Of a DNA stretch of 64,000 bases, positions 55,194 to 64,000 are shown in pieces. The notes beneath the pieces were generated by a model. That model was given only the letters and a program-made list of their open reading frames with translations, ran no database searches and was not told the origin of the DNA. Position 1 is the stretch's first letter, and every line of letters starts with the position of its first letter. Position numbers and translations under genes: made by a program. This DNA is from Aerococcus sp. Its GTDB lineage: Bacteria > Bacillota > Bacilli > Lactobacillales > Aerococcaceae. The stretch lies in NCBI GenBank assembly GCA_030528285.1, contig JAUMZE010000001.1, positions 367,951 to 431,950 of the forward strand, written 5' to 3'.

Positions 55194-56600
55194 TCAATAT
55201 CCCATTGTTTTAAAGAAGCTCTGGAACCACTGTGTCACATTGGCGATCGTGTCGTTCATCAGCCGGCTAATCTTCACAAAGAAGGACACCTCACTGATGC
55301 TTTCTTTGGCTTTCATGCTCTCCTTGAGTTCATAGGAGCCATCTTTGGATAGGAGGGAATGTGCGAATGGCAGATGATAGTATTCCATATTGACCGTTTC
55401 ATCCTTCGTCAAAGGCGCACTGACTTGGAGCTGCCCTTCTGTGTCATATTGGAGCTGATCGCGATACCCAAGTTCTATCTGCGGATCGTTCAGTTGGTCT
55501 TTTGGCAGGAACAATCCCACCGAACTCCCATAATAGAGCTGGGTTGTGGTTTGGTTCCCATTCGCAACGAGAACCTGCTTGTTAGTGCCGCCCACGATCT
55601 CTCCGGTCTGATGAATCGTGTACCACTGGAGTTGACTCTCCAACGCATCGAGGAGCTGCCACATATCACTATAACGAGAGGCTTTGGTTGGATCTCCCAA
55701 AGTGACAACGAGCACTTTGCGGCCAGCAATCGTTAATTGAACGAGAAGCGAGTAACCAGACAAGTCACCCGTTCCCGTCTTGCCACCGGTGATTTCGGAA
55801 CGACCGGACGCCATCCCTGGAACCATCTCATTTTGATTCTCCATCGTGATCGTGGTTTGATCGTCTACCGCAAATGCCTTCTTGTTGGCCAGCGAACGTG
55901 TCATAATTTCCGGATAGTCATTGAGGATATTTCTCACGACTTTTAAATATCCAGCGGCGCTCAACTGATTCTCATCCGTCTCCGCATAGCCGAAGAACTG
56001 GTTATCCGTATTCACATAGTTCCCTGGTAATCCCGAAGCAGAATAGAGTTTGAAATCAGTAACCCCCGCTACTTTGATCTTCTGTGTCATTTCGTTCTTC
56101 ACAAATTGATCCTCGGTTTTTCCGACATGTTCTGCCAATGCAACCACCGCCGCATTCGCACTCTCAATCATTGCCGCGTCCATCAACTGGCTGACGGTGT
56201 ACTGATTCGTCGAGGTGATAAGCGGCACATTGGATAATCCCTCCGTCGTTGATAAGGCCGACACCTCGTCACTCACCGGTACTGTGTCCTCGAGGCTCAA
56301 TTTGCCCTGTTTGATCTCATCATAAATCACGCCTAACGTAATCACCTTGGACAGGGACGCAATCCCCTCGAGCTGGTCGGGATTGTGTTGGTAGAGCACC
56401 TGCCCTGTTGCCTGGTCGATCGCCATGGCGGATTGAAATTGGAAGTTATGATTCTGGTCAATCGTCTGAGAGAAGGCGTCAACATTCTGGTTTGTCGCTG
56501 CACTGGCACTGCCCAATGTGAACAGCCCGCAGCCCAGCATCACCAGAAACAACGACTGTAGATATCGAGCGAGTGGCCCTGGTTGTTTATCCATTCTCAT
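55194..56600 (-). CDS. D-alanyl-D-alanine carboxypeptidase (PBP5-like; DdcY-type context)
   Basis: A 468-residue serine-type carboxypeptidase that trims the terminal D-Ala of peptidoglycan stem peptides outside the membrane. A signal peptide ends near SASAA at residue 35. The catalytic motifs are SLSK at 82-85, SAN at 147-149 and KTG at 274-276. A beta-sandwich domain follows, and the C-terminal segment RLMNDTIANVTQWFQSFFK looks like the amphipathic membrane anchor of PBP5/6. Its ATG overlaps the end of the histidine kinase gene, so translation is coupled; a second ATG two codons later is also possible. This recalls the DdcRS-DdcY locus of Enterococcus faecium. Confidence 0.93.
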   Translation of the reverse strand: MRMDKQPGPLARYLQSLFLVMLGCGLFTLGSASAATNQNVDAFSQTIDQNHNFQFQSAMAIDQATGQVLYQHNPDQLEGIASLSKVITLGVIYDEIKQGKLSLEDTVPVSDEVSALSTTEGLSNVPLITSTNQYTVSQLMDAAMIESANAAVVALAEHVGKTEDQFVKNEMTQKIKVAGVTDFKLYSASGLPGNYVNTDNQFFGYAETDENQLSAAGYLKVVRNILNDYPEIMTRSLANKKAFAVDDQTTITMENQNEMVPGMASGRSEITGGKTGTGDLSGYSLLVQLTIAGRKVLVVTLGDPTKASRYSDMWQLLDALESQLQWYTIHQTGEIVGGTNKQVLVANGNQTTTQLYYGSSVGLFLPKDQLNDPQIELGYRDQLQYDTEGQLQVSAPLTKDETVNMEYYHLPFAHSLLSKDGSYELKESMKAKESISEVSFFVKISRLMNDTIANVTQWFQSFFKTMGY

Positions 56601-57723
56601 TCCCCTCCCCTTGTTGATTGGGAATCACGAAGATAAAGCGCGTGCTCTCCTCATCTGATTCCGCCCAGATTTTTCCATGATGGTTGTGAACGATATTTTC
56701 CGTAATAGCGAGTCCCAAACCGCTCCCCTTCGTCGTACGAGAGGGATCTGCCCGATAAAACCGCTGAAAGAACAATCCCAGCTGTGCGTCAGGAATCTGA
56801 ACCCCATCATTAGCGACACAGAATTCCGTTTCATGGTCCGACTGAGTGGCGGTGATTTTAATGTAGTGGCCCTCATCTCCCGCATATTTCAATGCATTCG
56901 TGATTAAATTGGAGAAGACCCGCACCATCTTTTCACTGTCGATATCAACCATCAATGGATCCTGGTTGGCCTGAATGGTGAGCGCTCGACCCGCTTCTTT
57001 CACTTGGATATCATATTCAACCTCTAATTGTTCGAGGAGACGCAGGACATTCACGCGTTCAAAATGGAACTGAACGCCCACCTGACTCACCTTCGTATAT
57101 TCAAAGAGGTCCTCCACCATGTGCTGCATCTGAATCGCTTTGTTGTAGGCAACGTCCGCATATTTCTGAGCATCCTCTTTGGTTTCAAATCGTCCACTCT
57201 GAATGAGGCCGATGTACCCAATAATGGAGGTGAGCGGCGTTCGGATGTCATGACTCATGTTCGCAATCAGTTCATCCTTAGATTTCTCGATCTGCCGCTC
57301 CTCCTCCATCGCCTGAACGGTGCTATCTACGAGGCGGTTAATGCTCTCAACGATGGGTCGCATGCTAGAGAGATGTTTGTCAGAAATATGATAGTCATAA
57401 TGTCCCTGCGAGATATAGTGCAGTTCATCGAGAATATAGCCCAGCTGAATCGTCCGCAAACGATGGGTCACCCGCCAAATGAGGATTGCCAAACTGGACG
57501 CCCCATATAGGAGGGTAAATCCAACCGCAAAATACTGTTGGAAGCGCGGATAGACCACCGCATAGTAGGGATAATTCATTGCGACATAAGGAAAGAGATG
57601 CTCAGATGCGGCCAAGAAGACGAAGAGCAACCCAAAATAACCGATCAATAAAATCGCTGAGATCGCAATAAATTCAAAGGCTAACTCAATAAAAATTCGC
57701 CAGCGCTTTTTTGCTTGTGGCAT
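56587..57723 (-). CDS. Sensor histidine kinase (VanS/DdcS-like)
   Basis: A 378-residue membrane kinase. Two helices (about residues 15-36 and 66-86) enclose a short 30-residue outer loop; a HAMP-like linker follows; the phosphoacceptor is His158 in ANMSHDIRTPLTSIIGY; the ATP-binding domain has VFSNLITNALKY and TKGSGLGLAI. The small sensor loop suggests sensing in or at the membrane, as in VanS-type kinases. It lies 49 bases after the response regulator and overlaps the carboxypeptidase gene, so all three form one operon. Confidence 0.92.
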   Translation of the reverse strand: MPQAKKRWRIFIELAFEFIAISAILLIGYFGLLFVFLAASEHLFPYVAMNYPYYAVVYPRFQQYFAVGFTLLYGASSLAILIWRVTHRLRTIQLGYILDELHYISQGHYDYHISDKHLSSMRPIVESINRLVDSTVQAMEEERQIEKSKDELIANMSHDIRTPLTSIIGYIGLIQSGRFETKEDAQKYADVAYNKAIQMQHMVEDLFEYTKVSQVGVQFHFERVNVLRLLEQLEVEYDIQVKEAGRALTIQANQDPLMVDIDSEKMVRVFSNLITNALKYAGDEGHYIKITATQSDHETEFCVANDGVQIPDAQLGLFFQRFYRADPSRTTKGSGLGLAITENIVHNHHGKIWAESDEESTRFIFVIPNQQGEGNENG

Positions 57724-57772
57724 ATCCTCACCCTCTCTTCCTGATTCATCGTTATTGGTTGTCTACTCCTAA

Positions 57773-58477
57773 TTAGTTATCTTCATTGGTAGGATCACTG
57801 ATCTTATAACCCACACCCCAGACGGTTGAAATGACCTTGTTGCCACCCGTTGCTTCGCCGATTTTATCACGCAAGTGGCTCACGTGAACCATCACGGTCT
57901 TGGCGGACACGACGGAATCCTGTTGCCATACCCGTTCAAAAATCTCATCCGCACTGAATACTTCATTGGGATGGCTCGCAAGGAGATACAAAATCCCAAA
58001 TTCCAAAGCGGTGAGCTGAATCTCCGTGCCTTCGATCGTATGAACCTCATGGGAACTCTTGTGGATCACCAGTGGCCCTACCTCAATCATCTGGCTGTTA
58101 TTGCCTTGCTCTACTCCGGTTCGTCTGAGGAGTGTCTTCACTCGCGCCATCACTTCTAATGGATTAAATGGCTTAGTGACATAATCATCCGCCCCCGTGG
58201 TTAACCCAGAGATTTTATCCATGTCCTCGGATTTCGCGCTCAAGAGTAAAATAGGCAGGTCCATATGACGGTGGCGCAACTCCCTGACCACGGTGAGGCC
58301 GTCTTTGCCTGGCATCATAATATCGAGGATCATAAGTGCGATATCTGGATTCTCACTCAAACGTTTCAACGCCATATCGCCATCATAAGCTTTCACGACT
58401 TCAAACCCTTCGTTGGTCGAGTAGATCGTGAGTAATTCAACAATTTCTTTATCATCATCAACAATTAATAGTTTCAT
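57773..58477 (-). CDS. OmpR-family response regulator (VanR/DdcR-like)
   Basis: A 234-residue regulator. The receiver domain has the acidic pair in VDDDKE, phospho-aspartate D52 in MILDIMMPGKDG and the conserved lysine in GADDYVTKPFNPLE. The C-terminal winged helix has EIQLTALEFGILYLLASHPNEVFS and VHVSHLRDKIGE, and ends in VWGVGYKI. The ATG eight bases after AAAGAG is used; a GTG three codons earlier is in frame. Direct 11-bp repeats upstream of this operon and of the divergent operon are candidate binding sites. Confidence 0.93.
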   Translation of the reverse strand: MKLLIVDDDKEIVELLTIYSTNEGFEVVKAYDGDMALKRLSENPDIALMILDIMMPGKDGLTVVRELRHRHMDLPILLLSAKSEDMDKISGLTTGADDYVTKPFNPLEVMARVKTLLRRTGVEQGNNSQMIEVGPLVIHKSSHEVHTIEGTEIQLTALEFGILYLLASHPNEVFSADEIFERVWQQDSVVSAKTVMVHVSHLRDKIGEATGGNKVISTVWGVGYKISDPTNEDN

Positions 58478-58598
58478 CTCAGCCACTCTTTCTATGTGAT
58501 TTTTAACTTAAAATAGGGATCTATCCTTGATTCATCGACAGCGTATGATTATCACTTTTAGATTTTCTGTTCAATTAACATATTGATTAATTATCTCC

Positions 58599-58607
58599 AT
58601 TGTAGCA
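58599..58607 (-). promoter_or_regulatory. Extended -10 promoter of the two-component operon
   Basis: TGCTACAAT on the minus strand, with no good -35; activator-dependent use is likely. Confidence 0.5.
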
Positions 58608-58639
58608 AACTCCCCGCCACATACGTATCACGAAGCGCC

Positions 58640-58668
58640 TAAGAAAGCGTTAAGAAAGCATTAAAAGG
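58640..58668. promoter_or_regulatory. Direct repeats of 11 bp upstream of the response regulator gene
   Basis: TTAAGA-type hexamers recur at 11-bp steps (TAAGAAAGCGT, TAAGAAAGCAT, TAAAAGG), about 50-80 bases before the inferred start. This is the usual layout of OmpR-family regulator sites. Confidence 0.5.
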
Positions 58669-58816
58669 CACTCAGAGTCCCTTTGTACCAAGCGATTTCA
58701 TTTACTTTTCCTCATAAGACAACTACACTACAATTAGCAGACTCGCTGATGATGTGCAGCTAATGACCGCCTGTATTGTAAGAGGTCCGTCTTCTAAGTG
58801 ACAAAACTTCCTGGAT

Positions 58817-58838
58817 TCTTTAGATAATCTTTAGACAG
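58817..58838. promoter_or_regulatory. Direct repeats of 11 bp upstream of the TVP38-family gene
   Basis: TCTTTAGATAA and TCTTTAGACAG lie exactly 11 bp apart, just upstream of the -35 region for TATAAT at 58869-58874. They are a candidate response-regulator site. Confidence 0.5.
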
Positions 58839-58868
58839 CTTTTCTGTCACGCATCCCAAAGCTTAGCG

Positions 58869-58874
58869 TATAAT
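58869..58874 (+). promoter_or_regulatory. -10 of the TVP38-deacetylase operon
   Basis: TATAAT with no recognisable -35, 44 bases before the ATG; consistent with activator dependence. Confidence 0.5.
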
Positions 58875-58917
58875 GAGGAATACCAAATACACGGATTTAT
58901 CTGGAAAGGAGGCCATA

Positions 58918-59589
58918 ATGGCACAAGAAGAAATCGAAAAAAAGCCTTCTCTCGCTGATAGTGTTCGTCAAAAACGTTTAGATAATAAAGAAACCGATCA
59001 TTCCAAACTCATCAATAAAATATTAACAGTGATTAGCGTCTTCGGGTTAATACTCACCATCTGGATTATTGTAAAGGCATGGCAGATGGGTTTATTTACC
59101 GACCAAGAGAAATTAGCGAACTATCTCCATTCCACCGGTGTCTGGGCACCGATTATTTTTATCATCATTCAGATCATCCAAACCGTGGTTCAAATCATCC
59201 CGGGAGCATTGACCTGTCCGGCGGGAGCGATGATTTTCGGCATGTGGCGCGGATTCTTCTTGAATTTCATCGGAATCATGATTGGTTCTGTGATGAACTT
59301 CTTCCTCGCACGTCGCTATGGTCGCCCGCTTGTTTTAGCACTCGTAGGGGAGAAACTCTATAACCGCTATGTCGGTGCGCTCAACACACAGGGGTTCAAG
59401 CGCATCTTTGCCTTTGGGATGTTCTTCCCGGTTTCCCCAGCGGACGCTTTGACGTTACTGGCAGGGCTTTCCAACCTTGATTTTAAGACGTTCTTTACGT
59501 TACTCGCCTTGGGTAAACCATTCACTCTGTTCACCTACACGTACGGGCTCACGGTCGTTATTCATTGGGTCGTTCAATGGCTCTCCTAG
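58918..59589 (+). CDS. TVP38/TMEM64-family membrane protein
   Basis: A 223-residue membrane protein with about five helices, of the VTT (SNARE-associated, DedA-related) superfamily. The core PGALTCPAGAMIFGMWRGFF and FFPVSPADALTLLAGLSNL are the two re-entrant signature stretches. Members are implicated in lipid movement across membranes, including the undecaprenyl-phosphate and phospholipid flippase-like DedA proteins. The ATG follows AAAGGAGGCCATA; a longer frame begins in the promoter. It is 74 bases upstream of a polysaccharide deacetylase and divergent from the two-component system. Confidence 0.88.
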   Translation: MAQEEIEKKPSLADSVRQKRLDNKETDHSKLINKILTVISVFGLILTIWIIVKAWQMGLFTDQEKLANYLHSTGVWAPIIFIIIQIIQTVVQIIPGALTCPAGAMIFGMWRGFFLNFIGIMIGSVMNFFLARRYGRPLVLALVGEKLYNRYVGALNTQGFKRIFAFGMFFPVSPADALTLLAGLSNLDFKTFFTLLALGKPFTLFTYTYGLTVVIHWVVQWLS

Positions 59590-59663
59590 GTGGTTGCTTT
59601 CATTGGAGGGATTTTGGATCGTCTCCTGTTTAACAGTCGTTGAGTGAAGAAGGGGTTTTTATC

Positions 59664-60554
59664 ATGTTTGAGCGTTTAAACTTTACTGTCCAACATGCTC
59701 TCCTAGCGATTCTCGCCTTATTGATTCTGGCGACAGGTTTTTCGCTTGGAATTGATATCGGGCAGAATGAGGAGTCGAGGACAACCGCTAGTGCTCGTCC
59801 CTCCAAGATGAAGAAAACCAGTGACCTGGCACAATTAAAATCGAGCACCAATCATAATCAACAGGCCACCAATCACGCCTATACCGCCAAAGACGTCCTC
59901 CAACAGATGCAAGGCAAGGACAAAACCATCAAGGAGCGCGTGGTATTTTTGACTTTTGATGATGGACCCGACAGTAAAAATACGCCGCAGATCCTCGATA
60001 TCCTAAAAAAGGAAGACGTTCCCGCGACATTCTTTGAGATTGGGCGGTTCGTGAACGATAAAACGGCCCCGATTCTCAAACGCCAGATCAAAGAGGGACA
60101 TGCAATTGGGATCCATTCCTATTCCCATGATTACCAGAGACTCTATCCCAACGGCCAAGCCGATCCAATGCAACTGACGAAGGAATACCAAGAGAGTCTC
60201 CATGCCATGCAGCAAGTGCTCGGCCCAGATTTCAAAAGTCAGGTATTCCGCTATCCAGGTGGGCGGATGTCCTGGGGGAATATATCCGCCACCGATGAAG
60301 CACTCAAACAACAAAACATCTATGCCATCGACTGGAATGCGGCAGTTGGGGATGCACTCAGCCCCGACCAACAACCCAAAACCGTCCAAGAAATGCTCGA
60401 TTTCAATGCACGTTCACTTAACTTCTTCCCAGATTACGGCGTGCGGGTGGTTCTCATGCATGATTCATCCGGACACGGATTAACGACCGAATCGCTCGCT
60501 GGGGTGATTCAGTTTTACAAGGATCATCATTTTAAATTTGGGATCCTCGAATAA
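59664..60554 (+). CDS. Membrane-anchored polysaccharide deacetylase (NodB domain)
   Basis: A 296-residue protein with one N-terminal membrane helix (about residues 10-32), a spacer of about 60 residues and an outer NodB domain. Catalytic motifs are TFDDGPD, HSYSHDY, RYPGGRMSW, DWN and LMHDSSG; all metal ligands are kept. Family members deacetylate N-acetylglucosamine in peptidoglycan, giving lysozyme resistance, or other surface glycans. The ATG follows AAGGGG at eight bases. It is in one operon with the TVP38-family gene. Confidence 0.92.
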   Translation: MFERLNFTVQHALLAILALLILATGFSLGIDIGQNEESRTTASARPSKMKKTSDLAQLKSSTNHNQQATNHAYTAKDVLQQMQGKDKTIKERVVFLTFDDGPDSKNTPQILDILKKEDVPATFFEIGRFVNDKTAPILKRQIKEGHAIGIHSYSHDYQRLYPNGQADPMQLTKEYQESLHAMQQVLGPDFKSQVFRYPGGRMSWGNISATDEALKQQNIYAIDWNAAVGDALSPDQQPKTVQEMLDFNARSLNFFPDYGVRVVLMHDSSGHGLTTESLAGVIQFYKDHHFKFGILE

Positions 60555-60612
60555 AAAAATAAGCCTTCGTTCACCAAGACATCGTGGTCTCAGTGAACGA
60601 AGGCTTTTCATT
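60554..60612. terminator. Bidirectional terminator between the deacetylase gene and guaB
   Basis: A 14-bp perfect stem AAGCCTTCGTTCAC with its complement; TTTTCATTT follows on the plus strand and a long T-run on the minus strand. Confidence 0.88.
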
Positions 60613-60616
60613 TGGC

Positions 60617-62104
<1,488 letters not shown>

Positions 62105-62154
62105 TCAACACTCCTTCTAATAAATTTTTGTCATCGACATTAGTTTTATCGACT

Positions 62155-62182
62155 ATCTTATCAAAAACTAGCTGCTTGTCAA
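62155..62182 (-). promoter_or_regulatory. guaB promoter
   Basis: TTGACA-N16-TAAGAT on the minus strand, about 55 bases before the guaB start. No xpt-type purine riboswitch was seen in the short leader. Confidence 0.8.
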
Positions 62183-62246
62183 TCCAACTGCCTCAAATTA
62201 CGGAATGATTTTTCGATATTTGCTTTTGATTGTTCGTTTTTACTTC

Positions 62247-62774
62247 TTAGGCACCGGGATGGAGGGCCGATTCTACTGCTGCTTGTAATTCTTCTGAGGT
62301 AATTTTTTCAATGAGCGGTGTCCCATTCACAATCACGGTTGGAATCCGTTCTACTCCAACTGCCTCGATCTCTTTTTGAACAGCGGCGTGCCATACTTTT
62401 GCTTCTGGAAATAATGTGAGGCCCTGTGCTTCGGCGTAGTGGGCAATGGCTACGTGTGATTCTAAACTGCCCCAGTCCGCTTGATTCTGGAAGAAGAATT
62501 GAATCCACTGGCAAGCTGCCTCATTATCCAAAACCGGCAGATAATCATATGCCCACTGTCCGCGCTCCAACACGCCCTTGTGTTTATCGAAATGCTTGAG
62601 GTAGCGTACCACCTGCTCTCGTTCGATATACGATTTGAGGAGGGAGGCTACCTCTTCTTCATAGTGTTTGCTGTCTGGGCAGCGCAGATTGATATATTCC
62701 ACGATCTGAACCGGCGCATCGGCTACTCCCACTTGAACGCTGGCTTGTTCTGGTTGTATCTGATCTAATTCCAT
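62247..62774 (-). CDS. DsbA-family thioredoxin-fold protein, single cysteine (CPDS)
   Basis: A 175-residue cytoplasmic protein of the DsbA/FrnE-like thioredoxin fold. The active-site position reads NLRCPDSKHYEEE near residue 32, so the second cysteine of CXXC is replaced by serine, and the cis-proline loop is ERIPTVIVNGTPL near residue 145. Without a resolving cysteine it may act by a monothiol route or bind glutathione-like thiols. The ATG follows AGGAGGG at nine bases; a 24-codon longer frame is not favoured. It lies downstream of the histidine-triad gene's terminator. Confidence 0.8.
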   Translation of the reverse strand: MELDQIQPEQASVQVGVADAPVQIVEYINLRCPDSKHYEEEVASLLKSYIEREQVVRYLKHFDKHKGVLERGQWAYDYLPVLDNEAACQWIQFFFQNQADWGSLESHVAIAHYAEAQGLTLFPEAKVWHAAVQKEIEAVGVERIPTVIVNGTPLIEKITSEELQAAVESALHPGA

Positions 62775-62853
62775 TCCCGAACGCCCTCCTTTGATAGTCT
62801 CTGTTAGTTTCAGTGTATTGGGTCTCCCTGAAAAAGCAACAACCAACGTTTAA

Positions 62854-62902
62854 TAAAAATCCCTAGCATCAATGAGAAAAAATTCTCACTGACACTAGGG
62901 AT
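62854..62902 (-). terminator. Terminator of the histidine-triad gene
   Basis: ATCCCTAG/CTAGGGAT with a further inner stem, then TTTTATT on the minus strand, 27 bases after the stop. Confidence 0.85.
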
Positions 62903-62929
62903 ATTCAGGGTGGCTAAATTCGCTGAGCT

Positions 62930-64000
62930 TTACTCATCGTCTGTTGTAGGGACTACCTCTTCATCGTCTGTTTTTGAGTCTGAAGATGTTTTTGCATCTT
63001 TGTTCTCTTGTTTATCGTCCTCTGCTTGAGCTGACTCAGAGGCTTCTGTGTCTTCCTTATCATCTGTTGCTTTTTCTGGTGCTTTTGCCTCAGACGATGC
63101 TGGTTTCGCCGTTTCCTTCTCAGTCTTTTGAGAGTCGACTTTTACAGTGGCCTTGTTTTCGGATTGATCATCTACCTTTGCTTCGGATTTGTTTTCATCT
63201 TTTTGATCAGATACTGGACCGAAATCTGGTTCCTCATAATCGAGTCCTTCCAAGGTGATGTCCTTCAGCGCCATTGTCTGTTGTTGGCCGTTGATTGTGA
63301 CATAGAGCATGGCCCCATGACGAATCACTTGGCTCGCCCCACGATACGCCTTCATGTAGTTCATCTTCATCGCTGCAATCATATCCGTATAGCTCATCCC
63401 GGAAATTTCCTCTAAATGAGCCGCATCACTCTTTCTGATGACGGATGGAATATCACGCAAATCCTTGGTATGGAAGTGATTGCCATGAGGGATGATCACT
63501 TGGTTTCCATCTTGCTGGAGTTTGCTGATGTGGGTGCCACTTTCATAGGAGATATAACGCAATTTCTTCTGGATATCTGCCTTTGAGAACTCAGTCTGGC
63601 TGCCGTCAATGACTTCATTCTTATCGTCATTCACATATTTCACGAGTGCCTCTAATTCAGAGTCATCGAGATCGCCGAATGGAATGTAGTGAGTATGTTC
63701 TTCATGTTTTGCGACCACACCATTCGCAGCTACTTCCATCACCGATTCCACATTAAAAGTATAACCGTCACTGGTCGTATATGGTTTGCCATCTTTCCCT
63801 TTTGCGGTTTTTGGAAAGGCTTTGAGGGTAGCGAGATCTAAATGCCCTTTGTGGTTTGGTTTATTTGGCTTAGCATCCGGCTCTTTTTCCTGATCTGGCT
63901 TGTTATCTTTGTCCGGAGTCGGTTTTTCGTCCTGATCTGGTTGATCATCCTTGTCCGGAGTCGGTTTTTCATCCTGATCTGGTTGATTGTTCTTGTCCGG
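62930..64000 (-). CDS. Pneumococcal-type histidine-triad (Pht) surface protein, partial
   Basis: The frame stays open to the right edge (357 visible codons counting the stop), so the N-terminus is missing. Two histidine-triad motifs are visible, HEEHTHYIPFGDL and IPHGNHFH, as in streptococcal Pht proteins that bind zinc at the cell surface. At the right edge a proline- and aspartate-rich repeat of 14 codons (PDKDDQPDQDEKPT) occurs about two to three times. The C-terminal 120 residues are Lys/Glu/Ser-rich and end in EEVVPTTDDE with no LPXTG. Zinc scavenging or complement evasion is known for the family; regulation is not visible here. Confidence 0.88.
   Translation of the reverse strand, partial: PDKNNQPDQDEKPTPDKDDQPDQDEKPTPDKDNKPDQEKEPDAKPNKPNHKGHLDLATLKAFPKTAKGKDGKPYTTSDGYTFNVESVMEVAANGVVAKHEEHTHYIPFGDLDDSELEALVKYVNDDKNEVIDGSQTEFSKADIQKKLRYISYESGTHISKLQQDGNQVIIPHGNHFHTKDLRDIPSVIRKSDAAHLEEISGMSYTDMIAAMKMNYMKAYRGASQVIRHGAMLYVTINGQQQTMALKDITLEGLDYEEPDFGPVSDQKDENKSEAKVDDQSENKATVKVDSQKTEKETAKPASSEAKAPEKATDDKEDTEASESAQAEDDKQENKDAKTSSDSKTDDEEVVPTTDDE
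63878..64000 (-). repeat. 42-bp tandem repeats in the histidine-triad gene
   Basis: The 14-codon unit encoding PDKDDQPDQDEKPT is repeated with period 42 bp (CTTGTCCGGAGTCGGTTTTT-type blocks at about 63910 and 63952) and continues past the window edge. Confidence 0.7.

Overview
The window looks like chromosomal DNA of a low- to mid-GC Gram-positive coccus of the order Lactobacillales. A member of the Aerococcaceae such as Aerococcus or Abiotrophia is my best guess, but the genus cannot be fixed from this sequence. The evidence is a complete arginine deiminase cluster, an NADH peroxidase with the active site of the enterococcal enzyme, T-box leaders before tRNA synthetase genes, an HrcA-type CIRCE site, a GlnR-type regulator, a YSIRK/LPXTG adhesin and a streptococcal-type histidine-triad protein. 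No rRNA, tRNA, phage, insertion sequence or CRISPR array was seen. Most genes lie on the minus strand.

Layout. 1-6.4 kb: nicotinate phosphoribosyltransferase (cut by the window edge), a polyprenyl-phosphate sugar transferase, a prolyl-tRNA editing protein, a HAD phosphatase, and argS behind an arginine T-box. 6.8-12.9 kb: arginine deiminase system in the transcribed order arcA-arcB-arcD-arcC-arcR, followed directly by the T-box and argS. 13-17.4 kb: gltX, groESL with CIRCE, and a small membrane protein. 17.7-23.1 kb: rpmG-secE-nusG and rplK-rplA-rplJ-rplL, with an NADH peroxidase gene between nusG and rplK and an L10 leader before rplJ. 23.3-28 kb: a giant repeat adhesin whose promoter region holds a 12-bp A/T tract and a perfect hairpin. 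28.4-37.5 kb: dut-radA-yacL-like operon, intracellular alpha-amylase, M16C metalloprotease and a laccase-domain protein. 37.6-41.6 kb: glnR, a CDF transporter, and a CopB-type copper ATPase with a CopY box.

41.7-49.3 kb is a run of co-directional units that fit together. A PTS_EIIC_2-type permease and D-serine ammonia-lyase form one unit. A YheO/DauR-like regulator, a pyridoxal kinase and RidA form the next. msrA and cysK-cysE follow. I infer a D-serine (D-amino acid) utilisation module: import, PLP-dependent deamination, PLP supply, and RidA removing the reactive enamine. Its control region has three copies of GATAA-N4-TTATC around a near-consensus promoter. 49.3-53.1 kb: C69 dipeptidase, PqqD-like protein and OPT peptide transporter. 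53.4-55.1 kb: serS behind a serine T-box. 55.2-60.6 kb: a VanRS/DdcRS-like two-component system with a D,D-carboxypeptidase, divergent from a TVP38-family protein and a polysaccharide deacetylase; 11-bp direct repeats lie on both sides of the shared intergenic region. 60.6-64 kb: guaB, a DsbA-like protein and a histidine-triad protein that runs off the right edge.

All calls come from reading the sequence. No homology search was run. Several start codons were moved downstream because the longest reading frame begins inside or upstream of the Shine-Dalgarno sequence.
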